Below the pieces are notes generated by a model. That model saw nothing but the letters and a program-made list of their open reading frames with translations, made no database searches and was not told where the DNA came from. A DNA stretch of 64,000 bases from Xanthomonas hyacinthi (lineage in GTDB: Bacteria > Pseudomonadota > Gammaproteobacteria > Xanthomonadales > Xanthomonadaceae): NCBI RefSeq assembly GCF_009769165.1, contig NZ_CP043476.1:2487001-2551000 (forward strand), written 5' to 3'. The translations under genes and the position numbers were made by a program. Each line of letters opens with the position of its first letter. Position 1 is the first letter of the stretch. Of this stretch, positions 44,135 through 53,982 are shown in pieces.

Positions 44135-45320
44135 TCAGGGCGCCATTCCGCCGCGTCCCTGTGCTGGATCCTGCTGCAGATTGTGCTGATCGACCTGGCG
44201 CGTGCTCTCCTGCAACGTCGGTGCCTGCTCCAGGTCGACTCGCGCACGAAAGCCGGGCGTGGTGCCAGCGACGAAGGCGACGCCATCCTGCACCGTGATT
44301 GCCTGGATCTGCTGCGGGCCATTGATGCCTTCGGCCTTCGCCGCTTGCAGGGTATGCGCGACCTGGGCGTCGGTGGCGCCGGGCATGCGTCCGCGCAGAT
44401 CCGTGAAGAACGCATTGTCGGCATGCGTGGCTTCCGAGACCAGCGGCGCCTGCTTGGCCTCGGCCAGCGCCTCTCGCGTCTTGCGGCCGATCACCGCGTC
44501 GTCGTCTAGCCCGTGCGCGCGCTGGAAGCCCTGCAGCGCATGGCGGGTGTTGCGTCCGAAATCGCCATCCGGGTTCAGCGGCTTGCCGTCTGCGCCGCGG
44601 TAACCAAGTTTGGCCAGCTGTTCCTGCAGCGCTCGGGTCTGTTGGCTGCGCTCGTCTCCGCCCATGCTAGCCAGCTGTTGCAGGGAGACCTTGCCGTTCT
44701 GGATGTCGGCGACCAGTTCGGGGGTGATGGTTTGCCCCCATTGGCCCGCTGCCTGCACGCGCTCGTCGGCGCCATTGTCGCCGCCATTGATGATGCGTCC
44801 AGCCGCACGCGCGTCGCCACGTAGGTTCTGCGGCACGCGGTCCTGCCAGTAGGCTACTGCAAGATTGGCCGCGGTCTGCGGTTCGGCAGCAAGGTCTGGG
44901 TTGTTGGCAAGGTCGACATTGAAACGTTCGCCGTAGCGCTCGTAGTTGTCGCGCCCTGTGTACTGCAGATAGCCACGGCCGTGGAAGCGCCAACCGTCGC
45001 CAGGTTCGGTGTTGCCGAGATCGGCGTTTCGTACATCACGGTGGCGATGCGCTGTGGGTCGCGGCTGGCGACCGCCTCCTCTACTTGCTGGCGGGTGAAA
45101 CGATCGTCGGTTGCTGGCGGGTGAGACGATCGTCGGCCGAGGAGACGGCGCCGATCAGGCTGTCCGTCGAGGTGTAGCCCATGTTTTCGCGCATGCGGCG
45201 GAAGTGGCCGGTCTCGACGGCGGCGGTTCCCATCAGATTGGCCAGTTCCGTAGGCGAGGTGATGCCGGAATCGACCGCGGTCTTCAGCAGCAGCGCTGAG
45301 CTCTCGTTGAAACGGGGCAT
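44135..45320 (-). pseudogene. Frameshifted type IV secretion antibacterial effector (GH19 lysozyme-like + PG-binding + XVIPCD)
   Basis: Three consecutive frames together spell one protein of about 386 residues. Frame 1 (from ATG 45320, with GGAG) gives MPRFNESSALLLKTAVDSGI...ETGHFRRMRENMGYTS...SSADDR, a GH19 lysozyme start. After a 26-bp tandem duplication (45085-45136) the text continues in frame 2 (FTRQQVEEAVASRDPQRIAT) and, after loss of one A near 45028, in frame 3 (NADLGNTEPGDGWRFHGRGY, YWQDRVPQNLRG). Then come a peptidoglycan-binding domain (NPDGDFGRNTRHALQGFQRA) and a C-terminal XVIPCD-type secretion domain (PGATDAQVAHTLQAAKAEGI, VDLEQAPTLQESTRQV). As it stands the product would end after about 80 residues. 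The immunity gene lies 21 bp upstream. Similar in layout to the XAC2609 effector of X. citri, from memory. Confidence 0.85.
45085..45136. repeat. 26-bp tandem duplication that breaks the effector frame
   Basis: TTGCTGGCGGGTGAAACGAT+CGTCGG at 45085-45110 and the same sequence with one A-to-G change at 45111-45136. 26 is not divisible by 3, hence the frameshift. Confidence 0.9.
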
Positions 45321-45341
45321 TTTCTACTCCATAGAATCGGG

Positions 45342-46037
45342 TTATTGAATGACCGCCCGGTGCTTGTCCATTGCCTTCTGCAGTTGTTCTGGATCGATCT
45401 GCGCGATGGGCGTCCAGGCAATGTCCGCCAGATAGCGCGCAATTCCACGAGACACATCCATCTTGCCGCTCTTTGGATTCTCGGCTGGCGCGGTGCTGCT
45501 CGCCTCGGCGAGGTACCAGGCCTTCTTGGCCATGTCGTACTTCAGCGTGTACGCGACATTGCTGCGCGCCTGTTGATTGATGTAGACGATTTCCTGGGAT
45601 TTCAGCGTCAGGTTGTCGTCCAGGCGCTTTGAGTTGCGTGCCATGTCGTTGTAAAGGCAGTCGACTGCTTGGGGACTGCGATCGGACACGCTCCATGCCT
45701 TGTTTGCTTGTTGCAGGATCAGCAGTTCGCAGGTATTACCCGAGGCGTCAGCGGTGGCATGGCGGACGATGGCCACCGCATCGTCCTGGCCGTCGCCGGT
45801 CAGGTCATGCTGCTTGAAGGCAAGGATATGGTCGTCCGGCTTGAGCAAGGGCTGCAGCGAGGCCTCTCCGGCGAGAGTCGTCGTCGCATTGGCGGACGCT
45901 GCCTGACTCGTCACGCCTTCGGCGGCGGCGGTTTTGGTCGGTGTCGGCGTGGTTTGCCCGGTCCCGTTGGCGGACGGTTGGCAGCCGGCCAGGCTTACAG
46001 CTAGGAGGAGGGGCAGGCAACGTGGCAGTGAGGTCAT
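45342..46037 (-). CDS. Periplasmic immunity-type lipoprotein of the effector pair
   Basis: 231 residues with lipobox LAGC (MTSLPRCLPLLLAVSLAGCQ). The mature part starts with a Thr/Ala-rich linker and has KQHDLTGDGQDDAVAIVRHA, a calcium-binding-like D-x-[TN]-G-D-G-x-x-D loop as in the XAC2610 immunity lipoprotein, then beta-rich sequence (AYTLKYDMAKKAWYLAEASS). It lies directly upstream of the effector gene on the same strand. Role inferred: neutralises the cognate lysozyme effector in the periplasm. Intact, in contrast to the effector. Confidence 0.78.
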   Translation of the reverse strand: MTSLPRCLPLLLAVSLAGCQPSANGTGQTTPTPTKTAAAEGVTSQAASANATTTLAGEASLQPLLKPDDHILAFKQHDLTGDGQDDAVAIVRHATADASGNTCELLILQQANKAWSVSDRSPQAVDCLYNDMARNSKRLDDNLTLKSQEIVYINQQARSNVAYTLKYDMAKKAWYLAEASSTAPAENPKSGKMDVSRGIARYLADIAWTPIAQIDPEQLQKAMDKHRAVIQ

Positions 46038-46349
46038 CTCGAACGGGTCTCTCAGTCTGCATGCGCGTGACGCGCATAGCTAATGGGCTTAAGCAGTTAC
46101 AGAGGGGAGGCCGACGAGGCAGAGGGCAGGCACGTCTTCCTGACGTTACGCAGTATCCCGCTCCCTGGACGCGACCGTGAGCGTAACCCTCGGTAATGTG
46201 TGGGCTTATAGCAATCCAGTGCTTAAGAATTTGTTGTGAACCCAGAGGCGGGATCGGGCAGGAAGCACGTAGCCGTTTCGCCCGCATAATGCACTCATTC
46301 CCCCTGCGCGTTCCGCGTTAGGGCGCCATTCGATCGCTAGAGGCCCGCG
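46038..46349. other. Divergent promoter region
   Basis: 312 bp between the immunity gene and the DMT transporter. Contains an AT-rich stretch (CAGTGCTTAAGAATTTGTTG, 46218-46237) suited to promoters; no gene recognised. Confidence 0.4.
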
Positions 46350-47225
46350 ATGCTCAAAGGTGTGCTGCTCGGTTTCGCCTGCTATGCCGCCTATTCGATC
46401 AGCGATGCGTTCGTGAAAGGCCTGGAGGGCACGCTGCCGGCCGACGAGGTGGTGTTCTTCGGCGCGTTGCTGATGCTCGCCGCGCTGCCGTTCCTGAAGA
46501 AGCGCGGCGACCGCTGGCGCGAGGTGGTGGTGGCGCAGCGTCCCAGCATCTGGCTGCTGCGCGCGTTCACCGGGGCGGTCGGCAATCTGTCGGCGGTTAC
46601 CGCCTTCACCCTGTTGCCGATGGCCGAGGCGTTCGCGCTGATCTTCCTGATGCCGATCTTCGTCACCGTGCTGTCGGTGCTGCTGCTCAAGGAGGAAGTG
46701 CGCTGGCGGCGCTGGCTGGCGGTGATCGTCGGCTTCGTCGGCGTGCTGATCGTGTTGCGGCCCGGCTTCCGCCACCTGAGCGAGGGCCATGTCGCGGCCA
46801 TCGTCTGCGGCCTGGTCGGGGCGGTGTCGGTGATCAGCCTGCGCATGGCCGGGCCGGGCGAGAAGCGCCTGACCCTGTACGGCGCCGGCGTGCTCGGCCC
46901 GTTGCTGATGGGTGCGCTGCTGATGCTGCCGACCTTCGTATGGCCGACCTGGCCGCAATGGGTGCTGCTCGCCGGCTATGGCCTGCTCGCCGGGATGGCG
47001 GCGATCTTCCTGATGTATGCGTCGCGGTTGGCGCCGGTCAGTGCGGTGGCGCCGACCCAGTACAGCCAGATGCTGTGGGCGATCGGCTTCGGCTACTGGC
47101 TGTTCCACGATCGCCTGGACTGGCCGATGCTGGTCGGCATCGCGTTGATCCTGGGTGCCGGCCTGTTCACGCTGGTGCGCGAGGAAAAAGTCACGCAGTG
47201 GTGGCGGCGCACCAAGATCGTGTGA
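46350..47225 (+). CDS. DMT superfamily transporter (EamA)
   Basis: 291 residues, ten membrane helices in two EamA repeats (LLGFACYAAYSISDAFVKGL in the first, GLLAGMAAIFLMYASRLAPV in the second, each with the typical ALxxxxP... helix ends). Resembles the RhaT/S-adenosylmethionine-type DMT carriers of unknown substrate. The start ATG follows GAGGCCCGCG. Only 124 bp separate it from cycA. Confidence 0.9.
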   Translation: MLKGVLLGFACYAAYSISDAFVKGLEGTLPADEVVFFGALLMLAALPFLKKRGDRWREVVVAQRPSIWLLRAFTGAVGNLSAVTAFTLLPMAEAFALIFLMPIFVTVLSVLLLKEEVRWRRWLAVIVGFVGVLIVLRPGFRHLSEGHVAAIVCGLVGAVSVISLRMAGPGEKRLTLYGAGVLGPLLMGALLMLPTFVWPTWPQWVLLAGYGLLAGMAAIFLMYASRLAPVSAVAPTQYSQMLWAIGFGYWLFHDRLDWPMLVGIALILGAGLFTLVREEKVTQWWRRTKIV

Positions 47226-47349
47226 GCCGCCTGCGGCGTGCCGGCGCTGGCGGCGGCGCGGTTTGTGCCGGTTTCCGCGCATAAAGCGGGCACAGCGCTC
47301 TGGCGCCTGCGCGCCGCATCTTCTATGTTGTCCGGCTATACCCCTGCCG

Positions 47350-48741
47350 ATGGCCGCGCCCATGTCCGAACCGTCCGCCCAGCCCGACCATCTCAAGCGC
47401 AGCCTGTGCAACCGCCACCTGCAACTGATCGCGATCGGCGGCGCCATCGGCACCGGCCTGTTCATGGGCTCGGGCAAGACCATCAGCCTGGCCGGGCCGT
47501 CGATCCTGTTCGTGTACCTGATCATCGGCGCGATGCTGTTCTTCGTGATGCGCGCGATGGGCGAGCTGCTGTTGTCGAACCTGGAGTACAAGTCGTTCAT
47601 CGACTTCTCCACCGATCTGCTCGGCCCCTGGGCCGGCTTCTTCTGCGGCTGGACCTACTGGTTCTGCTGGATCATCACCGCCATCGCCGACGTGATCGCG
47701 ATCGCCGCCTATGCGCAGTTCTGGTTCCCCGGCCTGGCGCCGTGGATTCCGGCGATGCTGTGCGTGCTGTTGCTGCTGAGCCTGAACCTGGTGACGGTGA
47801 AGCTGTTCGGCGAAATGGAATTCTGGTTCGCGCTGATCAAGATCGTGGCCATCTGCGCATTGATCCTCACCGGCGCCGGGCTGGTGGCCTGGGGCTTCCA
47901 GTCGCCGTCCGGGCATGTGGCCTCGCTGGCCAATCTATGGAACGACGGCGGCATGTTCCCGATGGGCATCGGCGGTTTCTTCGCCGGCTTCCAGATCGCG
48001 GTGTTCGCCTTCGTCGGCATCGAACTGGTCGGCACCACCGCCGCCGAGACCGCCGACCCGCAGCGCAACCTGCCCAGGGCGATCAATTCGATCCCGGTGC
48101 GGATCCTGGTGTTCTACGTGCTGGCGCTGGTGGCGATCATGGCGGTGACGCCGTGGCGCGAGGTGGTGCCGGGCAAGAGCCCGTTCGTGGAGCTGTTCGT
48201 GCTGGCCGGGGTGCCGGCCGCGGCCAGCCTGATCAATTTCGTGGTGCTGACCTCGGCCACCTCGTCGGCCAACAGCGGCATCTTCTCCACCAGCCGCATG
48301 CTCTACGGCCTGGCCGAGGAGCGGCACGCGCCGCGTGGTTTCGCCCGGCTGTCGCGCGCGGCGGTGCCGGCGCGCGGCCTGCTGTTCTCCTGCGCGTGCC
48401 TGCTCGGCGGCACGCTGCTGGTGTACCTGATCCCGAACCTGGTCACCGCCTTCACCCTGGTCACCACGCTGGCCGCGGTGTTGTTCATGTTCGTCTGGTC
48501 GCTGATCCTGTGCGCGTACATCGCCTACCGGCGCAAGCGCCCGCAGCTGCATGCGGCCTCGGCGTTCAAGATGCCCGGCGGCGTGCTCATGTGCTACGTG
48601 TGCCTGGCGTTCTTCGCCTTCGTGCTGGCGTTGCTGACCTTGCAGGCCGATACCCGGCAGGCGTTGCTGGCCAGCCCGGCCTGGTTCCTGCTCCTGGGCC
48701 TGGGCTATGCGCTCAAGCGCCGCGGCGGTGCGCGCGCCTGA
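47350..48741 (+). CDS. cycA: D-serine/D-alanine/glycine:H+ symporter CycA
   Basis: 463 residues, 12 helices. Very close in wording to E. coli CycA throughout: NRHLQLIAIGGAIGTGLFMG, then MRAMGELLLSNLEYKSF, GPWAGFFCGWTYWFCWIITA, AVFAFVGIELVGTTAAETAD, and NFVVLTSATSSANSGIFSTS. Imports D-Ser, D-Ala and Gly across the inner membrane, useful for recycling peptidoglycan-derived D-amino acids. ATG 47350 and ATG 47362 are both possible starts; neither has a clear ribosome site. Confidence 0.95.
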   Translation: MAAPMSEPSAQPDHLKRSLCNRHLQLIAIGGAIGTGLFMGSGKTISLAGPSILFVYLIIGAMLFFVMRAMGELLLSNLEYKSFIDFSTDLLGPWAGFFCGWTYWFCWIITAIADVIAIAAYAQFWFPGLAPWIPAMLCVLLLLSLNLVTVKLFGEMEFWFALIKIVAICALILTGAGLVAWGFQSPSGHVASLANLWNDGGMFPMGIGGFFAGFQIAVFAFVGIELVGTTAAETADPQRNLPRAINSIPVRILVFYVLALVAIMAVTPWREVVPGKSPFVELFVLAGVPAAASLINFVVLTSATSSANSGIFSTSRMLYGLAEERHAPRGFARLSRAAVPARGLLFSCACLLGGTLLVYLIPNLVTAFTLVTTLAAVLFMFVWSLILCAYIAYRRKRPQLHAASAFKMPGGVLMCYVCLAFFAFVLALLTLQADTRQALLASPAWFLLLGLGYALKRRGGARA

Positions 48742-48879
48742 GCCGCGCGATGGCGTGCCGCGAGGGCGGACATCGCGCCGCCGCGCGCTGGCGGGGCATT
48801 GCCGGCCGCGGCGCGTGTCTGCGCCGTTTTCAGCCGCGGCGGCGGATGCTCGCGCCCTCCCGCCATCACGCCGATCCCG

Positions 48880-49453
48880 ATGATCACGATCCAGCGCATC
48901 GCCGGAACGTCCGCGCAGCCGTTCTGCCGGGTGGACCTGTGCCAGCCCAGCGGAGATCACCGAGACCACCCGCGTGGCCTTCGACGAACCGCACACCTCG
49001 CGCGACCTGGAGCGGATGCTGCACGCGGTCGGCGGCATGGGCCGGCGGCTGGGCGGCATGCACAACGCCGGGCAGGGCCTGTTGCGCCTGGCCACCTACC
49101 TCGACGGCGCCGCGCCGGACTGGTTCGGCGCCGATGCGGGCAAGCGCGTCGGCCTGCTGCACAAGGACCTGGTCACCCTGAGCGAGTTCGAGCAGCACCT
49201 GGACGACCGCGTCGAGTTCCTGCTCGACAGCGTGCTGGGCATGATCAACATGGACCAGAACAACGTGATGAAGGTGATGGCGGTGGCGTCGGTGGTGGGC
49301 ATTCCGCCGACGGTGCTGGTCGGCATCTGGGGCATGAACTTCGCGCACCTGCCCGAGCTCAAGTGGCACGACGCCTATTCCTGGGCGCTGGCCGTGATCG
49401 CGCTGAGCGTGGTGCTGCCGCTGGCGTGGTTCCGCCGCCGCGGCTGGGTGTGA
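48880..49453 (+). pseudogene. Remnant of a CorA-type magnesium transporter gene
   Basis: The C-terminal half is intact: RVAFDEPHTSRDLERMLHAV, long helix, and the pore signature VLVGIWGMNFAHLPELKWHD with two terminal membrane helices. Before it only some 20 N-terminal codons remain (MITIQRIAGTSAQPFCRVDL), and they join in another frame near 48945. About 130-150 residues of the cytoplasmic domain are therefore missing. A shortened protein from 48974 is conceivable but would lack the gating domain. Confidence 0.7.
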
Positions 49454-49484
49454 GCGCGGCGGCGGCTGCGAGCGCTCGCGCTTC

Positions 49485-49844
49485 CTAGGCCGCGAGGCTG
49501 TCGGCTTCGGCTGCGTCCTCGCGGTCGCCGCGCTCCTCGCCGCTGGCGTGCTGCACCGGCGCGATGTCCCAGGACACCGTGTCCGGATCGATCAGCGCGT
49601 GGATCGCGGCGCCGCGCAGTTCGCGCATCAGCCGCCGGGCCGAGGCGGTGCCGTGCGCCACGCTGTCCCACAGCAGCATGTCGACCACGGTGCCGTCGCG
49701 GCGCCGCGCGATGCGCCGCGAGCGGAAGCCGGGCTGGCGCTGTAGCCAGGCATCGACCTCGGCGTTGGCGCGCAGGAAGGTGCGCCAGGTGCAGTCCTGC
49801 AGGCGGAAGGTGGTGATTTCCAGGGCTTCGCGATGCGCTTGCAT
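49485..49844 (-). CDS. ABM-superfamily-like small protein
   Basis: 119 residues. The core (ITTFRLQDCTWRTFLRANAE, then VDAWLQRQPGFRSRRIARRR and TVVDMLLWDS) has the alternating pattern of a dimeric alpha/beta-barrel (antibiotic biosynthesis monooxygenase-like) fold. No catalytic residue can be assigned. Start ATG 49844 is four bases after the stop of a 35-codon small gene, suggesting translational coupling. Divergent from an AraC-type regulator, which may control it. Confidence 0.72.
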   Translation of the reverse strand: MQAHREALEITTFRLQDCTWRTFLRANAEVDAWLQRQPGFRSRRIARRRDGTVVDMLLWDSVAHGTASARRLMRELRGAAIHALIDPDTVSWDIAPVQHASGEERGDREDAAEADSLAA

Positions 49845-49848
49845 CGGC

Positions 49849-49956
49849 TCAGCCCTGCGCTTTGCGCGGCGCGGCGCAGTGCGGGGAATGGGTGCGGCAC
49901 GGCGCGGCGGCGGCGATCGGCGTATGGCGGGGGCAGCAGGAAAGCAGGGCGGGCAT
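49849..49956 (-). CDS. Small Cys/His-rich peptide (35 aa)
   Basis: Reads MPALLSCCPRHTPIAAAAPC and continues RTHSPHCAAPRKAQG. Four Cys and three His (CC-P-R-H, C-R-T-H-S-P-H-C) suggest metal binding. It ends four bases before the ABM-like gene and starts opposite the AraC-type regulator, as expected for a leader or small partner gene. No database check was possible, so it may be chance. Confidence 0.45.
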   Translation of the reverse strand: MPALLSCCPRHTPIAAAAPCRTHSPHCAAPRKAQG

Positions 49957-50145
49957 GGGAGCACTCCGGTAGACGCGGCGGGGGATCCGGCCTGCACAGA
50001 ATGCGAGCGCGGCGCCGCGGCGGGTTATCGCGATCCCGCGGAATTCTTGTCCGATCCTGCAAAGCGTGCCGCGGCGGCGACCGCGCCGTCGCAGCATCAG
50101 GCAAGCTGTACGTTCCTCGATTGCCCGCCACTACGCCCGACGCCG

Positions 50146-51045
50146 ATGACCGCGCTTGCCGACCGCTATCGAGAAATGGCCACACTGGTTGCCCGATTGG
50201 CCGCCCCCGACGGCGATGGCGACACCGCCATCGACGGCTTGTTCTGCTCGCACCGCACCGCGCCGTCGCCGAAGACGCACACCGCGCAATGGCCGTGCTT
50301 CGCCCTGGTGGTGCAGGGCGAGAAGTGCCTGAGCCTGGGCACGGAGGAATACCGCTACGGCGTCGGCACCTACCTGCTGGTGGCGCTGGACCTGCCGGTG
50401 GTGTCGCGGATCACCCAGGCCAGCCCGGAGCAGCCGCTGCTGAGCGTGGGCATGGCGATCCGGCCGGACCGGCTGCGCGAGCTGCTCGAGCGCATCCCGC
50501 TGCCGGCGCAGGCCAGCGCCGACTGTGTGCGCAGCGTGTCGGTCAACACCGCCTGCCCGGCGCTGCTGGATGCGACGCTGCGCATGCTCAGGCTGCTCGA
50601 ACGGCCCGAGGACATCGCGGCGATGGCGCCGCTGATCGAGCAGGAGATCCTGTATCGCCTGCTGACCGGTCCGTGCGGACCGAACCTGCTGCGCATCGCG
50701 CAGGAGGACAGCCCCAGCAACCGCATCGCCAAGGCGATCGCGTGGCTGCGCCAGCACTACGCCCAGCCGCTGCGGATCGAGGACCTGGCACGGCAGGTGA
50801 ACATGAGCGCCTCCTCGCTGCACCACCATTTCAACGCGGTGACCTCGATGAGCCCGCTGCAATACCAAAAGCAGCTGCGCCTGCGCGAGGCGCGGCGCTT
50901 GATGGTGGTGGAGCGGATGGACGTGGGCTCGGCCGGCTATCGCGTCGGCTATCAGAGCCCGTCGCAGTTCAGTCGCGAATACAGCCGCCTGTACGGCCGT
51001 TCGCCGCGCACCGACCTGGCCGAACAGCTCGGCCTGGGTGGCTGA
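50146..51045 (+). CDS. AraC family transcriptional regulator
   Basis: 299 residues. N-terminal AraC_N-type cupin domain (HTAQWPCFALVVQGEKCLSL, then YLLVALDLPVVSRITQASPE) as in regulators of oxidoreductase genes, and C-terminal double HTH (LRIEDLARQVNMSASSLHHH, SAGYRVGYQSPSQFSREYSR). Divergent from the small peptide/ABM-like pair with about 190 bp between starts. Effector molecule unknown. Confidence 0.92.
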   Translation: MTALADRYREMATLVARLAAPDGDGDTAIDGLFCSHRTAPSPKTHTAQWPCFALVVQGEKCLSLGTEEYRYGVGTYLLVALDLPVVSRITQASPEQPLLSVGMAIRPDRLRELLERIPLPAQASADCVRSVSVNTACPALLDATLRMLRLLERPEDIAAMAPLIEQEILYRLLTGPCGPNLLRIAQEDSPSNRIAKAIAWLRQHYAQPLRIEDLARQVNMSASSLHHHFNAVTSMSPLQYQKQLRLREARRLMVVERMDVGSAGYRVGYQSPSQFSREYSRLYGRSPRTDLAEQLGLGG

Positions 51046-51208
51046 TCGCACCCGATCCGGGCTGACGCCGTCGCTTTCGGCTGCGTACGCCGAAGCCGCT
51101 GCGATGCAGCTCGCCGCCGCTTTCCTGCGCCGATCGCGTTGTCTAGGGCCCGTGAACGCGATCGGGCTAGGCCACGTTGCCGTGTCCGGCGCTCAGGCGG
51201 TGGTGCGC

Positions 51209-51320
51209 GGCGCGGTGGCAGGCTGCCGCGCTGCGCGATGGCGTCCAGGTGCGAGGGCGCGGCGCTGGCCGGCAGGGCTGCGGCGGCGCTGAGCAGGCAG
51301 GGGCGCAAGCAGCGGATCAT
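51209..51320 (-). pseudogene. 5' fragment of a periplasmic binding-protein/dehydratase-like gene
   Basis: From ATG 51320 (GGAG upstream) the frame gives a signal peptide MIRCLRPCLLSAAAALPASA and then APSHLDAIAQRGSL, the typical mature start of amino-acid ABC binding proteins and cyclohexadienyl dehydratases (LDxIxxRGxLRVGxTGDY). After that the homology stops abruptly and only random-looking Arg/Pro-rich sequence follows. I infer a deletion that left only the first 35 codons. Confidence 0.5.
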
Positions 51321-51635
51321 TGCATGCTCCACGGCAGGTGCGTTTCCACAGCGGGTGCGTCTCCATAACAAGGGTGTCATCGGTGGTGCCGGCGCGCGCT
51401 GGCTGTACGCCGGCTGTCGCCGGGACGGCGCGGGCCACCTTGGCCGGTTTCCTCGCGGCATGGCGCAGCGTCAAGCGTGGCGGGCGGTTGCATCCGCCGT
51501 CCGGCGGCGCATGCCGTGCGGTGGCGGCGTTGGACGTCGGTTGACACGTTGCGGCACAGAAACTCACGGCACCATAGCGCGGTCCGGGGACAATCCCCCG
51601 GTGGACGCCTACCGCGCTATGGAATCTCGATCGTC
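51321..51635. other. Intergenic region before the anchored hypothetical protein
   Basis: No gene recognised. GTGCGTTTCCACA and GTGCGTCTCCATA lie in near-tandem at 51340-51366. TTGACA occurs at 51541-51546 but without a good -10. Confidence 0.35.
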
Positions 51636-52616
51636 GTGACGTCTGCGCCTGCGGAAGACCGGCTGCTGCGCCTGGGTGCGGCCACCACCACCGTGCTGAT
51701 CCTGCTGCTGCTGGGCCGCCTGCTGTTGATCGCGCCAGCGGCGGCGCCGGCGCGTGCCCACGACGCGATGCGGCTGGTGTTCGTGCCGCGCTCGGTCCCG
51801 GTCGCCGCACCGCCGCCGCAACCGCACGTCGCTCAGTCCGCGGCGCATGCCGCGGCACGGCGCGCGCCGGCCGCCGCGCGCGCGGCGCAAGCGCCGCCCC
51901 CGACCCGCACCGCCGCCGCCGTGGCCACGCCGGCGGCGTCGATGAGCGCCACGCTGTACACCCGCGACGGCAGCGCGCGGTTGCCGGACGGCGTGGCGGT
52001 GGATCCGTTCGCCGAGGCGCCGGGCACCCCGCCGGGCACCACCAATCCGCGCGACCTGGCCAAGGCCAAGCGCCTGTTCGAGCGCCCGAACCCGATCGAC
52101 TACCGCTCCACCCGCTTCGAGAAGGACTGGGCCACCAGCGGTACTCTGGGCGACGTGGCGATGCAGGGCATCGGCGATGCGATGAAGAAGATGCTGCCCA
52201 AGAGCACCCACCAGCCGGCGGTGGCGCGGCCGCCGCCGGACGTGCGTTTCAATCCGGCGCTGCACGAGCGCCCGGGCGACCTCGGCAGCGAGGCCACCGG
52301 CGATGCCTACAAGGCCGCACCGATCGCGTCGGCGAAGGCGCCGGGCCTGGACGGCGAGGCCAGCCGCCGCATCCGCAAGGCGATCGGCGAACTGGAGCAG
52401 CGCCGTGCGGCCTGCCCGGCGGCGCAGCGCAGCCGCCTGCTGCAGCCGGTGCTGGACAACCTGGACGAACTGCAGCGGGTGGAAAAAGCCATGGCCCGCG
52501 GTGCCGACCCGATCCTGGCGCAGCAGACGCTGCCGCGCGCCGCCGACAGCGCCTACGACCTGGCGCGGCGCGCGCTGTGGTACGCCGACCAGAAACTGGC
52601 GGCCTGCGCGCCCTAG
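51636..52616 (+). CDS. Membrane-anchored hypothetical protein
   Basis: 326 residues from GTG 51636. One N-terminal membrane helix (AATTTVLILLLLGRLLLIAP), then a long Ala/Pro-rich linker and a helical C-terminal region (GLDGEASRRIRKAIGELEQR, then SAYDLARRALWYADQKLAAC). Middle segments NPIDYRSTRFEKDWATSGTL and LGDVAMQGIGDAMKKMLPKS look conserved rather than random. No known domain recognised. An IS5-family element has inserted exactly at its stop codon: the TAG belongs to the CTAG target duplication, so the protein is unaltered. Confidence 0.72.
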   Translation: MTSAPAEDRLLRLGAATTTVLILLLLGRLLLIAPAAAPARAHDAMRLVFVPRSVPVAAPPPQPHVAQSAAHAAARRAPAAARAAQAPPPTRTAAAVATPAASMSATLYTRDGSARLPDGVAVDPFAEAPGTPPGTTNPRDLAKAKRLFERPNPIDYRSTRFEKDWATSGTLGDVAMQGIGDAMKKMLPKSTHQPAVARPPPDVRFNPALHERPGDLGSEATGDAYKAAPIASAKAPGLDGEASRRIRKAIGELEQRRAACPAAQRSRLLQPVLDNLDELQRVEKAMARGADPILAQQTLPRAADSAYDLARRALWYADQKLAACAP

Positions 52617-52807
52617 GGATTGTCATCAATTGTTCGGATAGGCGATGCTTGTTGCCCCTTTCTTTCCTGCACACCCCTGCAATGGCACGCCGCTACGCCC
52701 TGCGAGACGATCAGTGGGATCGCATCCGTGACCTGCTCCCCGGCCGAGCCGGCCATGTGGGTGTGACTGTCGTGGTCAAGTTTTGGTGGACACGGAGATA
52801 GGGGATT

Positions 52808-53982
<1,175 letters not shown>

